A stretch of DNA of 44,234 nucleotides. It comes from Terriglobia bacterium (GTDB lineage: Bacteria > Acidobacteriota > Terriglobia > Terriglobales > Acidobacteriaceae). The stretch covers positions 1 through 44,234 of the forward strand of contig JAIQFO010000039.1 in assembly GCA_020073215.1 (NCBI GenBank). The letters are read 5' to 3'. Within the stretch, counting starts at the first letter, position 1, and every line of letters starts with the position of its first letter. The translations under genes were made by a program, and so were the position numbers. The notes below the pieces were generated by a model that did no database searches, had not been told where the DNA came from, and saw only the letters and a list, made by a program, of their open reading frames with translations. Shown here one piece after another: positions 19,023 to 27,747 of this stretch.

Positions 19023-21212
19023 TTATGGATTTGCCGGGCAGAATGTTTTCTCTAGCTGGCAGGCAGCCTGGTACTCCGCGCGTGCCTGACTGATCTGGCC
19101 CGCGCGCTGCAATGCATATGCCAGGTTGAGGTGGGCCTCCGCCAGCTTCGGGTCAAGTTTCAGCGCTACGCGATAGCTCTGGATCGACTTTTGCGGGCGA
19201 TGCGTCTGGGCATAGCAGATCCCCAGGAAATTACGGATGTGAGCGTCGTCCAAGCCGAGCGCCAAGGCCTTCTCCAGATGAGTGGCGGCGGAGGCATAGT
19301 CCTTCTGCTGAAACAGCGCAAGGCCCAACTCGCGCTGCCCAGGCGGATAGTTGGGCTGGATGGCAATCGCTTTCTGGTACGAGGCGAACGCTGCGGCGGG
19401 GTCGCTTGCCGCCTGCAACAAGCCGGTTTCATACCAGGCCCGGTAGTTCTGGGGATTGCTCTGCAAGGCTTTGCCGAGCCAGCTTTTTGCCTCGTCCACG
19501 CGACCGAGCTTGGCTAGAGCCCGCGCCATGCCGGTCATGGCGCTGTCGAAGTTTGGGTTCAACGCCAGGCAGCGCTGCAGTTGATCGGCGGCGCGCTCCC
19601 AGTTCTGCCGCCGCAAGGCCGACTCGCCGAGCATGAAAGGGATCACATAGATTTGCGGGTCCTTTAGCTGCACCTCGGTGAGAGCAGCCTCGGCCTGATC
19701 GTCCTGCTTGCGCTGGAATGCGTCCTGGGCTTTTAGAATGGAATTGAACTCCCACAGCTTATCCTTGGGATCGGCAAGACCCTGTTTGAGCGACTCGGCG
19801 GAAACCGCGGCACGAAATCCGAAGTAGCCGAGAGCGCGCAATTTTTCCTGCGCGTCGGGACTCAGATTTCCGGCTCCGGCTTCCTGGCGGGTGAAAGGAT
19901 TGTGGGCCAGAAGCGCCTGCATCTTTTCCCGAAGCACGGCTACGGTGGCGGGTTGCTGGGCGGCAAGATTCCGGGTTTCTCCGGGATCGGCCTCGAGGTC
20001 GTACAGCTCTGGGTTGGGCGCCTCGATCAGGTGAAAGCGCTCGCTCTCGAGCGCATGCAGCGGGCTCCAACCGAAAGAACTGAAGGGATAGAACGTCTCG
20101 CTGTAGGCGGGATCTGCGGCCGGCTGGCTGGTTCCTGGCAAAGTTCCTGATGAAACTCCCAGCAACGCCTGCGATTGGAACTGTGCGTGTATCGAATCGC
20201 TGGAATCATTCAGGCCGGCCAGTTGCAGAAGGGTTGGGGCGACGGAGGTGGTCTCCACGGGCTCGGGACGGCGAGCAGCCCGAATGCCGCTTCCGGCGGG
20301 CGGTTTCACGGGCGGTTTTATGATCAGGGGCACGTGCACGGTGGCGTTGTACAGGAAGAAGCCGTGCTCGTCTTCGCCGTGCTCGCCGAGAGACTCGCCG
20401 TGATCGCTGAGCGCGACGATCAGCGAGGAATCGTAGAGGCGGTTCTGCTTGAGCCATGTCATCAGGCTTCCTAGTTCGTGATCGGCATAGGCGATCTCGC
20501 CATCGTAGAGGTGGCCGCGGTACTCGGAGCGGTAGGGTTCCGGAGGATCGTACGGGCTGTGGGGATCGTAAAGATGCAGCCAGAGAAAGAACGGGCGTCG
20601 CGGAGTTCTTTTCAACCAGGCGATAGCATGGGCGACACTCTCTCCGGCGCGACGGTCCACCAGACCGATATCCTTCTGCTGGAAGGTTTCAGCCGAAAAC
20701 GCATCATCGTAAAAATCGAAGCCACGCGCCAGGCCCCAACTGCGGTCAAGCACGAAGGCGCTGACCACCGCTCCGGTGGCGTAGCCTGCGTGTTTGAACG
20801 CCTGGGCCACCGAGCGAAATTGTGGAGCGAGCGGTTGCCCGGTGAAATCCTGTATGCCGTTCTGAAAAGGGTAAGTGCCGGTCAGGATGACCGCATGGGA
20901 AGGCCAGGTCAGTGGAACCTGCGAGATGGCGCGGTCAAACACTACTCCGTCGCGCGCCAGCGCGTCGAGGGTTGGAGTCTTGACCATCTGTGCTCCATAA
21001 CATCCCACGTGATCGGCGCGCAGGGTATCGATGGTGATCAATATAACGCTGGGCTTCGCAACGCTCGGTCGTCTAACACCGGACGCGGCCTGAGGTTTCG
21101 CCGGCCCGGGCTTGGCCGCAGGGGCTTGCGCGAACGCTGAGCATCCGGCTGACAGAGTGAACGCGGCCGCTAACGGAAGAGTCGCTAAGACAGTTGAGAA
21201 GCGCCCGAACAT
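19023..21212 (-). CDS. Secreted alkaline-phosphatase-superfamily (sulfatase-like) protein with TPR tail, copy 1
   Basis: A 729-aa protein. Signal sequence MFGRFSTVLATLPLAAAFTL, with cleavage after AFA or a non-ideal lipobox SAGC. The sulfatase-fold domain (~55-480) has the N-terminal metal motif LITIDTLRADHVGCYG (Asp62), LTWPSHAVILTG with Thr102 where sulfatases have Cys/Ser for formylglycine and His for the following Arg, LYDPHSPYDPPEPY, and ALSDHGESLGEHGEDEHGFF. TPR repeats fill ~510-725. Thr as nucleophile is known in phosphoethanolamine and phosphoglycerol transferases of this superfamily, so sulfatase activity is doubtful. The frame is open 180 codons further upstream, but that stretch is basic, repetitive and overlaps the upstream gene. 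The start is 4 nt after the upstream stop: one operon. Confidence 0.87.
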   Translation of the reverse strand: MFGRFSTVLATLPLAAAFTLSAGCSAFAQAPAAKPGPAKPQAASGVRRPSVAKPSVILITIDTLRADHVGCYGAQMVKTPTLDALARDGVVFDRAISQVPLTWPSHAVILTGTYPFQNGIQDFTGQPLAPQFRSVAQAFKHAGYATGAVVSAFVLDRSWGLARGFDFYDDAFSAETFQQKDIGLVDRRAGESVAHAIAWLKRTPRRPFFLWLHLYDPHSPYDPPEPYRSEYRGHLYDGEIAYADHELGSLMTWLKQNRLYDSSLIVALSDHGESLGEHGEDEHGFFLYNATVHVPLIIKPPVKPPAGSGIRAARRPEPVETTSVAPTLLQLAGLNDSSDSIHAQFQSQALLGVSSGTLPGTSQPAADPAYSETFYPFSSFGWSPLHALESERFHLIEAPNPELYDLEADPGETRNLAAQQPATVAVLREKMQALLAHNPFTRQEAGAGNLSPDAQEKLRALGYFGFRAAVSAESLKQGLADPKDKLWEFNSILKAQDAFQRKQDDQAEAALTEVQLKDPQIYVIPFMLGESALRRQNWERAADQLQRCLALNPNFDSAMTGMARALAKLGRVDEAKSWLGKALQSNPQNYRAWYETGLLQAASDPAAAFASYQKAIAIQPNYPPGQRELGLALFQQKDYASAATHLEKALALGLDDAHIRNFLGICYAQTHRPQKSIQSYRVALKLDPKLAEAHLNLAYALQRAGQISQARAEYQAACQLEKTFCPANP

Positions 21213-21216
21213 GCCT

Positions 21217-23238
21217 CTATTGCGGCGTCGGCTGCTGCGCGCGCCGCCTCTCCTCGTCTGCCTCCGCCGTGAGTCCCTTGGCGGCCAGCGCCTTGGCGAG
21301 GGACTCGTGCATGATGGGCTCTTGCGGCGCCAATTCCACGGCGCGCCGCAACTCTGCAATGGCGTCGTCAAGCTTGCTCTGGTAAAGCAGTGTTTCGCCC
21401 AGGACGCGATGCCCACGGGCCAATTCAGGGTTGATCGCGACCATTTGCCGGAACGCCGCCGCCGCCGGCTCGAGCTGCTTCTTCTGCAGGAACGCCACTC
21501 CCAAATTGTAGGCAGCTTCAAAATTAGTGGCATCGAGCTGTAAAGTCCGCTGCAGGGAGGCGATGGCGGCATCGATCTGTCCGGCGTGGGCTTGCGCCAT
21601 GCCGAGATTGAAATAGGCAAGGGCGTAGTCAGGACTGAGCTGAACCGTCTTCTGCAGCTCGTCCACCGCCTCGGGAAACATCTTGAGGTGATAGTAATCG
21701 AGGCCCTGCAGATAGTGAGCCGGAAGGGAGTTGGGTTCGGTTTTGAGCGCACTTTTCAGTTTCTCGATCGACTCCTGATAGCGGCCGTGCTGGCTGTCGG
21801 CGATGGCGTCGGAGATCAATTCATAGGTGGCGACGCGATCTTTCGGATCCGGCAGGTCGCGGCTGCTGATGGTCGGATCGCTGCCCCCGGAGAACCCCGC
21901 GTAGCCCAGGGCTTTCAAGCGCTCCATCAGGGCGGGATCGAGGCCGGTCTTTTCCGCCAGTTCCTTACCGGCGCTGTATTCGCGGACCATACCGGCGAGC
22001 TTGGCGCGCATCTCCTCGGCCACCGCTTTCTTTTCCGAGAACAGATTGCGAACTTCGCCCGGATCCTTCGCCAGATCGTAGAGTTCGGGTCGAGGCGCGT
22101 CGATGAAGTGATATTTCGTGTTCTCCGACCCTCGCAGTTCACTCCAGTCGAAGTGAAGCCGTGGCAGGAAAGTCTCGCCGTAGAGGACGCGGTCGCGGCC
22201 GGCTTGATCGTCATGATGAAGATCGTCAGGACCGCGTTCGCCGCGAAGCTCGGAAAGCAAACTGCGCCCCTGCACCTGCGGCGGAATTTCCAGGCCGACG
22301 GCGCCGAGCACGGTGGGCATCAGATCGACAAGAGAAACTGGATCGGCAACCGTGCGCGCCGCGGCCTTCTCCGGCAACCGATTGTCCGGCCATCGAATGA
22401 TCAGCGGCACACGCATGGTGGCGTTGTAGATGAAAAAGCCGTGCGTTTTTTCGCCGTGCTCTCCCAGACTTTCGCCGTGGTCTCCGCAGAGTACGATCAC
22501 CGTGTTCTGATAGATGCCTTTCTCTTTCAGGAAGCGAACCAGTCGCCCGACCTGTTCATCCGCAAACGCGATTTCGCCATCATACGGCTGTGCCGCGTAC
22601 TCGCGGCTGTAAGGCTCGGGCGGGTGATACGGAAAATGCGGATCGTAGAGATGCATCCAAAGAAAGAATTTCTTTTGCGAATTCTTCGCCAGCCAGTCTT
22701 TTTCCAGCCAGTCCAGCGCCACATCGGCCACCACGTTGCCCGGGCGCTCCATCTGGTCGAGATTCGCTTCGTCCAGGCGGCTGAAGTCGAAGTGATCGTA
22801 ATAAAAGTCAAATCCCTGATTCAGTCCAAAGCGCGAGTCCAGAACTGCCGCGGCAATCACCGCTCCCGTCTGGTACCCGGCTTGTTTGAGCACGGAGGCC
22901 AGCGTGGGCTGAAGGGGGCTGAGTTTGTTGCCGCTGAAATCGTGTATGCCGCTCAGCATCGGGTAGGTTCCGGTCAGCATCGAGGCGTGCGAAGGCAGGG
23001 TCACGGGGACGACGGCGAAGGCGCGTTCGAAGCGCGCCCCATCGGCGGCCAGGCCGTCGATGTTGGGAGTCTTGATTTGCTTGTATCCATAGCAGCCGAC
23101 ATGGTCGGCGCGCAGCGTGTCAATCGTGATCAGGACTACATTCAGTGCGGGCTTGGCGGGTGGTTGCGCCGCCGCTTGGAGCGCGGCGAGGGCATTAAGG
23201 ACGACGACAACAATGAAGCGACGGAAAGAAGCGGGCAT
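21217..23238 (-). CDS. Secreted alkaline-phosphatase-superfamily (sulfatase-like) protein with TPR tail, copy 2
   Basis: A 673-aa paralogue of its downstream neighbour. Signal peptide MPASFRRFIVVVVLNALAAL, cleavage near AAAQ. Catalytic-domain motifs: VLITIDTLRADHVGCYG (Asp40), VTLPSHASMLTG with Thr80 at the formylglycine position, WMHLYDPHFPYHPPEPY, and VLCGDHGESLGEHGEKTHG. The usual sulfatase tail RPELYDLAKDPGEVRNLF ends the domain near residue 425. About six TPRs follow (LPAHYLQGLDYYHLKMFPEA, ALAYFNLGMAQAHAGQIDAA, FEAAYNLGVAFLQKKQLEPA). It is first in a two-gene operon and divergent from copy 3 across 91 nt. Confidence 0.9.
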   Translation of the reverse strand: MPASFRRFIVVVVLNALAALQAAAQPPAKPALNVVLITIDTLRADHVGCYGYKQIKTPNIDGLAADGARFERAFAVVPVTLPSHASMLTGTYPMLSGIHDFSGNKLSPLQPTLASVLKQAGYQTGAVIAAAVLDSRFGLNQGFDFYYDHFDFSRLDEANLDQMERPGNVVADVALDWLEKDWLAKNSQKKFFLWMHLYDPHFPYHPPEPYSREYAAQPYDGEIAFADEQVGRLVRFLKEKGIYQNTVIVLCGDHGESLGEHGEKTHGFFIYNATMRVPLIIRWPDNRLPEKAAARTVADPVSLVDLMPTVLGAVGLEIPPQVQGRSLLSELRGERGPDDLHHDDQAGRDRVLYGETFLPRLHFDWSELRGSENTKYHFIDAPRPELYDLAKDPGEVRNLFSEKKAVAEEMRAKLAGMVREYSAGKELAEKTGLDPALMERLKALGYAGFSGGSDPTISSRDLPDPKDRVATYELISDAIADSQHGRYQESIEKLKSALKTEPNSLPAHYLQGLDYYHLKMFPEAVDELQKTVQLSPDYALAYFNLGMAQAHAGQIDAAIASLQRTLQLDATNFEAAYNLGVAFLQKKQLEPAAAAFRQMVAINPELARGHRVLGETLLYQSKLDDAIAELRRAVELAPQEPIMHESLAKALAAKGLTAEADEERRRAQQPTPQ

Positions 23239-23292
23239 GGGTGAGTTTAGTTTATCGCATGTTGTCGCACGAATAACGGCACCGGCACACGG

Positions 23293-23321
23293 TTAAACGC
23301 GCCCAAGGACTGTGATAGGCT
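23293..23321 (+). promoter_or_regulatory. Candidate promoter for sulfatase-like copy 3
   Basis: TTAAAC (23293-23298), 17-nt spacer, TAGGCT (23316-23321). The ATG follows 8 nt after the -10 box and has no Shine-Dalgarno site, which would suit a leaderless transcript. Both hexamers deviate from consensus, so this is tentative. Confidence 0.3.
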
Positions 23322-23329
23322 GAGCCCTT

Positions 23330-25243
23330 ATGAGACGGCTGGCGATTTTTCTCGGGATCACGATGCTCGGAACTGCGGCTTGGGGCCAGAACTCCGCTCA
23401 CACGACCGCCCAGCGAAACTCTTCTCCCGACGTGTACCTCATCACGATTGATACGCTGCGTGCCGACCATGTTGGCTGCTATGGATACAAGCAGGTCGAA
23501 ACGCCCGCGCTCGACGCGCTGGCCGCCGACGGTGTCCGCTTCACCGAGGCCTTCACGCACAGCCCGATCACGAACACTTCGCACATCACCATCATGACCG
23601 GCCTCTTGCCGAGCGTACATGGCGTCACTGATTTCGGCGTCCCGCTCTCGCCGCAACATGTGACGGCGGCAGAACTGCTGAAGAAGCGCGGCTACCAAAC
23701 CGCAGCCTTTATTGGGGCCGTGATTCTCGATAGCAATACGCTCGCCCCCGGTCTCGATCGAGGGTTCGATTTCTACGATAACTTTCCCGCCAAGACCGAT
23801 AGCAAAGAGCGCTGGGGCCGCGTCGAGCGCCGCGGCATGGAAGTGGTCGATCACGCCGAAGCCTGGTTCGAGAAGCACCGCACCGGGCCCCATTTCGTGT
23901 GGGTGCACTTGTACGATCCGCACGATCCCTACGAGCCGCCCCCGCCGTTCTCGGAGAGATACAAAGACCATTTGTACGACGGCGAAATCGCGTATGCCGA
24001 TTCCGCACTGGCACGCTGGATTGCGTTTCTGAAGAAAGCTGGCGCGTACAACAACGCCATCGTCGTCGTAACCGGCGATCACGGCGAGGGTCTGGGCGAG
24101 CACGGAGAAGAAACTCACGGACTGTTTCTTTACGATTCGACGCTGCACGTTCCGCTAGTCTTGAAAATGCCGCTAAAAACCGCCGCCGGCGCCCATCACG
24201 GCACGGTGATTGACGCTCAGGTGCGCACCACTGACATCCTGCCGACGATTCTTTCGGCAACCGGCGTGGCGGCACCGGCAGAACTAAGCGGCGAATCGCT
24301 CGCTCCCCTCATCTCGAAGAAAGACGACAAGAAAGACGGCGCCAAAGACTCTCTCAATCGCGTGCTGTTCGGCGAAACCGACTATCCGCTTCGTTGGGGG
24401 TGGGCCCCTCTGCGCGCTTTGCGCGACGGCGGCACTAAGTGGATCGAAGCTCCCCGTCCCGAACTCTACGACCTGCAGGCCGATCCGAAGGAACTGAAGA
24501 ACCTTTACGCTCCCGACAACTCCAAGGTGCAGGCCATGCAGGCCGAAATGGCGAAGTGGAAGGCGAAGCTCCCGCCGCCCGCCAACCCGGCCAAGGTCGA
24601 GACTTTGCCCGATCCCAAAGACAAAGTCGAAGTGCAGAACCTGCTGCACAACGCGATGTTGGCCGACGACGACAATCGACCGAGCGACGCCCGCCAGTTC
24701 CTGGAGAAGGCGCTGCAAATCGACCCGGCGTCGCCGACCGCATTCCGCCAACTGGGCGAGCTTGAACTCGCCGCCGGAGATTTCGCCAAAGCGGCTGTCC
24801 ACTTAAAGCGGGCTGGTGAGCTGCGTCCCGACGATTCCACGGCCGCGTTCGAATTGGGCCAGGCGATGGAGAAGTCCGGCAACTGGCCGGGAGCCCGGGA
24901 TGCGCTCGAATCGAGTCTGAAGCTCGCCCCCAGCCAAGTGTCCGCAAGGCTGATGCTGGGCCGTGTTTATCTGCAACTCAAAGACGCGAAAAATGCGGAA
25001 GACCAGTTCGAGGCAGCGCTGCTGGTGGATTCGAGCAGCAGCGAAGGCCGTCTCGGATTGGCGGAGGCGCAGATTCAGCAATCCGATTTTGCCGGCGCCC
25101 TGCCGGATCTCGAGGCGTACACCAAAACCGATCCGCGGAGTGTCGTGGCCCTGCGGTTGCTGGCGCATGCTTATCGCGGGCTGGGCCGAGAGCAAGACGC
25201 AAAGCGAATCGAGGAGCGAGCCGCCGGAATCGAAAAGAAGTAA
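23330..25243 (+). CDS. Secreted alkaline-phosphatase-superfamily (sulfatase-like) protein with TPR tail, copy 3
   Basis: A 637-aa protein. Signal peptide MRRLAIFLGITMLGTAAWGQ. Catalytic domain: LITIDTLRADHVGCYG (Asp41), HSPITNTSHITIMTG with Thr81 at the formylglycine site and no Pro before Ser, WVHLYDPHDPYEPPPPF, VVTGDHGEGLGEHGEETHG, and RPELYDLQADPKELKNLY. TPRs cover ~435-630 (AFRQLGELELAAGDFAKAAV, AAFELGQAMEKSGNWPGARD). It is the most divergent of the three copies at the nucleophile loop. It lies head to head with the two-gene copy 1/2 operon, so all three may respond to shared signals in the 91-nt spacer. Confidence 0.9.
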   Translation: MRRLAIFLGITMLGTAAWGQNSAHTTAQRNSSPDVYLITIDTLRADHVGCYGYKQVETPALDALAADGVRFTEAFTHSPITNTSHITIMTGLLPSVHGVTDFGVPLSPQHVTAAELLKKRGYQTAAFIGAVILDSNTLAPGLDRGFDFYDNFPAKTDSKERWGRVERRGMEVVDHAEAWFEKHRTGPHFVWVHLYDPHDPYEPPPPFSERYKDHLYDGEIAYADSALARWIAFLKKAGAYNNAIVVVTGDHGEGLGEHGEETHGLFLYDSTLHVPLVLKMPLKTAAGAHHGTVIDAQVRTTDILPTILSATGVAAPAELSGESLAPLISKKDDKKDGAKDSLNRVLFGETDYPLRWGWAPLRALRDGGTKWIEAPRPELYDLQADPKELKNLYAPDNSKVQAMQAEMAKWKAKLPPPANPAKVETLPDPKDKVEVQNLLHNAMLADDDNRPSDARQFLEKALQIDPASPTAFRQLGELELAAGDFAKAAVHLKRAGELRPDDSTAAFELGQAMEKSGNWPGARDALESSLKLAPSQVSARLMLGRVYLQLKDAKNAEDQFEAALLVDSSSSEGRLGLAEAQIQQSDFAGALPDLEAYTKTDPRSVVALRLLAHAYRGLGREQDAKRIEERAAGIEKK

Positions 25244-25313
25244 CGTTCCTTTCACATTCCCGTTTTATGCTAGGTTCTGTACAGCTGGAACGCTTCTGAA
25301 AGCGCGAGTTCCC

Positions 25314-26036
25314 ATGGCCCGAAAACAGCCGCCACGCCTGAAGAGGGGCTCGACCTTGGCGCGATCCCGAGCCGCAACCGCCCCCAACGAAGTATTGGCG
25401 GGAGAGGAACTGTCGGCGCAGGTCGTGCGCGGCTGCCTGATTGCCCGTGATGCGGTTTTCAACGTTCGGGATTTTCTCGCGGATGGTTCGCGACTGGCAT
25501 TTCTCGCGATCAAGGATTGCGAGATAGAACTTGACCAGATCGAGCGCAGGATTGACGAGCAACTCCCCGAAGCCATTACCCGCGTAGGGGAGGCTAAGGC
25601 GCGCGAGTTGCTGGCGTGTTTGAAGTTCATCACCGACCTCGAACGCATTGGAGACCTGGCCTTTAGCGCAGTCATGCAACTGCAAGGGCGCCGCGAAAAG
25701 TTGCCGGCCGCGGACTCCCGCCAACTCGTCGAGATGGCTTCTCTGCTTTGCACAATGTTGGAGCAGGTCCATGAGGGCTTCCTTCAACGTGACGTGGCGC
25801 ACGCGCAGAACGTTCTGCGGTCCGATCCGGAAGTCGATCGATTGTGCCATTCCTTGTTTCACAGGCACCTGGCTGAGCCGAATAGTCCGTCCGGACAGAA
25901 GAATTTCGACATCCTTCTCGCCGCCCAGGCGCTGGAGCGCATCGGCGATCACGCCAAGAATCTGGCGGAAGAGCTCTACGGCCTGTCCGAAGGCCGTTCG
26001 CTGCGACACAATGCCAGGAAGCTCTCGTCGGCCTAG
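25314..26036 (+). CDS. phoU: PhoU-type phosphate-signalling regulator
   Basis: A 240-aa protein with two PhoU helical repeats. Each ends in the metal-binding signature: FITDLERIGDLAFSAV in the first (~105-120) and AAQALERIGDHAKNLAEELY in the second (~205-225). PhoU links the Pst transporter to the PhoR/PhoB system and limits phosphate uptake. The basic leader MARKQPPRLKRGSTLARSRA is longer than usual. The ATG at 25314 lies 70 nt after the sulfatase-like gene; no strong ribosome site is seen. No pst or pho genes are in the window, but proximity to phosphatase-superfamily genes is suggestive. Confidence 0.87.
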   Translation: MARKQPPRLKRGSTLARSRAATAPNEVLAGEELSAQVVRGCLIARDAVFNVRDFLADGSRLAFLAIKDCEIELDQIERRIDEQLPEAITRVGEAKARELLACLKFITDLERIGDLAFSAVMQLQGRREKLPAADSRQLVEMASLLCTMLEQVHEGFLQRDVAHAQNVLRSDPEVDRLCHSLFHRHLAEPNSPSGQKNFDILLAAQALERIGDHAKNLAEELYGLSEGRSLRHNARKLSSA

Positions 26037-26085
26037 AGTATCCCGATACTCAGCGGAGACCATCCAAGTTTCGAAAGCCGCGAGA

Positions 26086-26114
26086 CCCTTCGACAAGCTC
26101 AGGGCAGGCTCTGG
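26086..26114. repeat. Short dispersed-repeat-like sequence
   Basis: CCCTTCGACAAGCTCAGGGC followed by AGGCTCTGG. This CTTCGACAAGCTCAGGGCAGG motif is one I recall as a frequent intergenic repeat in many environmental bacterial assemblies. Only one copy is in this window, so the repeat status is recollection. Confidence 0.45.
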
Positions 26115-26148
26115 AGCGGCCGCGGCCACCTGCCTTGATTCAGGCCTT

Positions 26149-26157
26149 TGTTATAAT
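26149..26157 (+). promoter_or_regulatory. Extended -10 promoter of tRNA-Glu
   Basis: TGTTATAAT (26149-26157) is a perfect extended -10 (TGnTATAAT) ending 26 nt before the tRNA 5' end. The -35 region is poor, as expected for an extended -10 promoter. Confidence 0.65.
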
Positions 26158-26183
26158 CAAATTTTCTCGCAATCCACCCGAGT

Positions 26184-26258
26184 GGCGCTATCGTCTAGGG
26201 GTTAGGACGGAAGATTCTCAATCTTCAAACCCGGGTTCGATTCCCGGTAGCGCTACCA
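26184..26258 (+). tRNA. tRNA-Glu (anticodon CTC)
   Basis: A cloverleaf can be drawn. The acceptor stem GGCGCTA/TAGCGCT has a G-U pair at position 1-72. The D-arm is GTC...GAC. The anticodon stem GAAGA/TCTTC has the loop TTCTCAA, so the anticodon is CTC (Glu). The T-arm is CCGGG-TTCGATT-CCCGG, discriminator A, and CCA is encoded. It is 75 nt long and sits at the boundary between the phosphatase/PhoU region and the hydrogenase cluster. Confidence 0.95.
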
Positions 26259-26631
26259 AATCTTCTACTTAGCTAGAATTTCCAGTATTTACACGGTTCC
26301 TGGCGAGATCTTGCCGTTTTCTTTCCTGTCTTTTTGGTTCTCATACGTCTCTCTCGTTCCCTGGATGCATGGACAGTAAATGGACAGTAAACAGGAATGA
26401 GGAGGGCAGGTTCTTTTCAGGGCGGGTAGAAGAACCCTGCCGACCGGACAACTAAACGGACACTACGGAAATCACAGAACTCTGGTTCTGACGCTCCAGA
26501 GAGAGGAGCGGGGGGGAAGCCAAGCCTTTTTCATCGATGCCAGGACACTACAACGGAGAGAATTCGTGCTGTTGCCCGCGGAAAACCACCTTCAGTCCAA
26601 AATAGGTCGTACGTGCAGCCGGCGATCGAGT
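26259..26631. other. Gene-free, stem-loop-rich region between tRNA-Glu and hydrogenase cluster
   Basis: No supported gene. It contains an 11-bp tandem repeat, ATGGACAGTAA (26369-26379 and 26380-26390). Three hairpins follow: GGCAGGTTCTT/AAGAACCCTGCC (26404-26440), CAGAAC/GTTCTG (26475-26490) and GCTCC/GGAGC (26493-26509). A position directly 3' of a tRNA is typical for integrated-element scars, but no integrase remains. The hairpins may also end the long minus-strand hydrogenase transcript. Confidence 0.55.
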
Positions 26632-27087
26632 CTACATATCGTATATGTTGACGAGTTGGAAGCGGGCTGCCTGGAGGCGTTCAACCATGAGCTGCGAGAA
26701 CCTTTTCAGGAGTTCATAGCCGAGGCAGCAGTCGTCCTCAGACTTCTGACGCAAGCATTCTCCATCCAGCGCTATGGCGCGTGTCAACTCCACGGCCCGT
26801 GCGTCGAAATGCCAGTGGTATGGCCGAACCAGCCAGGACCACCCCAGAACCTCGCCTTCGCCCAGAGTCTGAATGGTGATGGGACCGCGCTTCGGCGCGT
26901 GAACCTCAAGCGCCACCTTGCCATGCCGGATCAGGTAGCATGCGTTAGCCACCTTGCCCTCACGGAGGATGATCTCGCCAGCGTCAAAACGCACGTTGGA
27001 TGCACATCCCGCCAGCAGTTCCAGATATTCCTTTTTCATCCCTTTGAAGAACACGCTCTCAGCCAGAAAACGTTCCAGACCCTCCAT
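26632..27087 (-). CDS. CNB-fold (cyclic-nucleotide-binding-like) protein 1, no DNA-binding domain
   Basis: A 151-aa single-domain protein. The CRP-type beta-roll is seen as ASNVRFDAGEIILREGKVAN, YLIRHGKVALEV and TLGEGEVLGWSWL. The phosphate-binding cassette lacks the usual R-[ST]-A, reading HFDARAV instead, so cAMP binding is doubtful. A long helix closes the protein (YELLKRFSQLMVERLQAARF) and no helix-turn-helix follows. The ATG at 27087 is preferred (AGGGGA 9 nt upstream; matches the paralogue's start METIERI); the frame stays open to 27192. It is last in the hydrogenase cluster and closely similar to the protein at 41126-41593 at the other end. Confidence 0.85.
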   Translation of the reverse strand: MEGLERFLAESVFFKGMKKEYLELLAGCASNVRFDAGEIILREGKVANACYLIRHGKVALEVHAPKRGPITIQTLGEGEVLGWSWLVRPYHWHFDARAVELTRAIALDGECLRQKSEDDCCLGYELLKRFSQLMVERLQAARFQLVNIYDM

Positions 27088-27208
27088 AACAGTTCCCCTT
27101 TCCACACCGTCACGCCGCGTGCGATTCACAAGCGAGTCGCAGTTACCCGGCCTAGTCCGGCTGATTGCCAAGCACTCTACGCCAGTAGCCACACGAGCGG
27201 CCCAACCT

Positions 27209-27727
27209 TCAAGGCGCCGTCCCAGGGCGTTTCCCCAGGACGATCGACTTACCGTGCGCCAGTTCCTCGAGCGTTTCTTGACTCAGCCTTTCCTCAGCCA
27301 CCTTCTTCGGGACCAAGCCCAATGCAAGAGCCACTCCGTAAAGAATGGCTTCCGGTCGAGGCGGACAACCCGGGATATAGAAATCGACGGGAATCACCTT
27401 GTCGGCGCCTCCTAACACGTTGTAAGTATCAAACCAACAACCCCCTCCCGTTGCACAGGAACCGATAGCAAACGTCAGCTTGGGATTGGGAACAGCCTCC
27501 ACCAGTCTCCTTAGTGCCGGTGCAACTTGTCTGGTGACAGGACCGCATAGCAGAAGCACATCTGCGTGCCGGGGAGAACCTACGAGCTTAATTCCGAAGC
27601 GCTCGGCATCATAATACGGAGTGAGAACATTGATGACTTCGATATCGCATCCATTGCATGCGCCGGTATTTGCGTGGTATACCCAAAGCGATTTGCCAAA
27701 GGCCTTTCTGCAAAGACTTCGTAACAT
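27209..27727 (-). CDS. hyfI: Group 4 [NiFe] hydrogenase small subunit (HyfI/HycG, NuoB-like)
   Basis: A 172-aa protein carrying the proximal [4Fe-4S] ligands Cys24 and Cys27 (GACNGCDIE), Cys91 (AIGSCATGGG) and Cys121 (IPGCPPRPE). It lacks the extra Fe-S domain and Tat signal of uptake-type small subunits, as expected for the NuoB-like group 4 form. It passes electrons between the large-subunit active site and HyfH on the cytoplasmic face. It ends the catalytic part of the operon, starting 20 nt after the HyfF stop. Confidence 0.92.
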   Translation of the reverse strand: MLRSLCRKAFGKSLWVYHANTGACNGCDIEVINVLTPYYDAERFGIKLVGSPRHADVLLLCGPVTRQVAPALRRLVEAVPNPKLTFAIGSCATGGGCWFDTYNVLGGADKVIPVDFYIPGCPPRPEAILYGVALALGLVPKKVAEERLSQETLEELAHGKSIVLGKRPGTAP

Positions 27728-27747
27728 GGTGCCACCTCAGCTTCCAT

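Noticed and set aside
21213..21752. 180-codon N-terminal extension of sulfatase-like copy 1
   Set aside because: Ser/Arg-rich, low-complexity translation over the TPR region of the upstream gene; the signal peptide starts at 21212.
21586..23244. Plus-strand open frame of about 552 codons opposite sulfatase-like copy 2
   Set aside because: Antisense shadow without family motifs or ribosome site.
23239..23329. Possible riboswitch or small RNA in the divergent spacer
   Set aside because: At 91 nt, no recognisable conserved fold or terminator; only a weak promoter candidate is seen.
26566..27468. Plus-strand open frame of about 300 codons after tRNA-Glu
   Set aside because: It runs antisense through CNB protein 1 and into hyfI; no integrase or other family motif was found in it.
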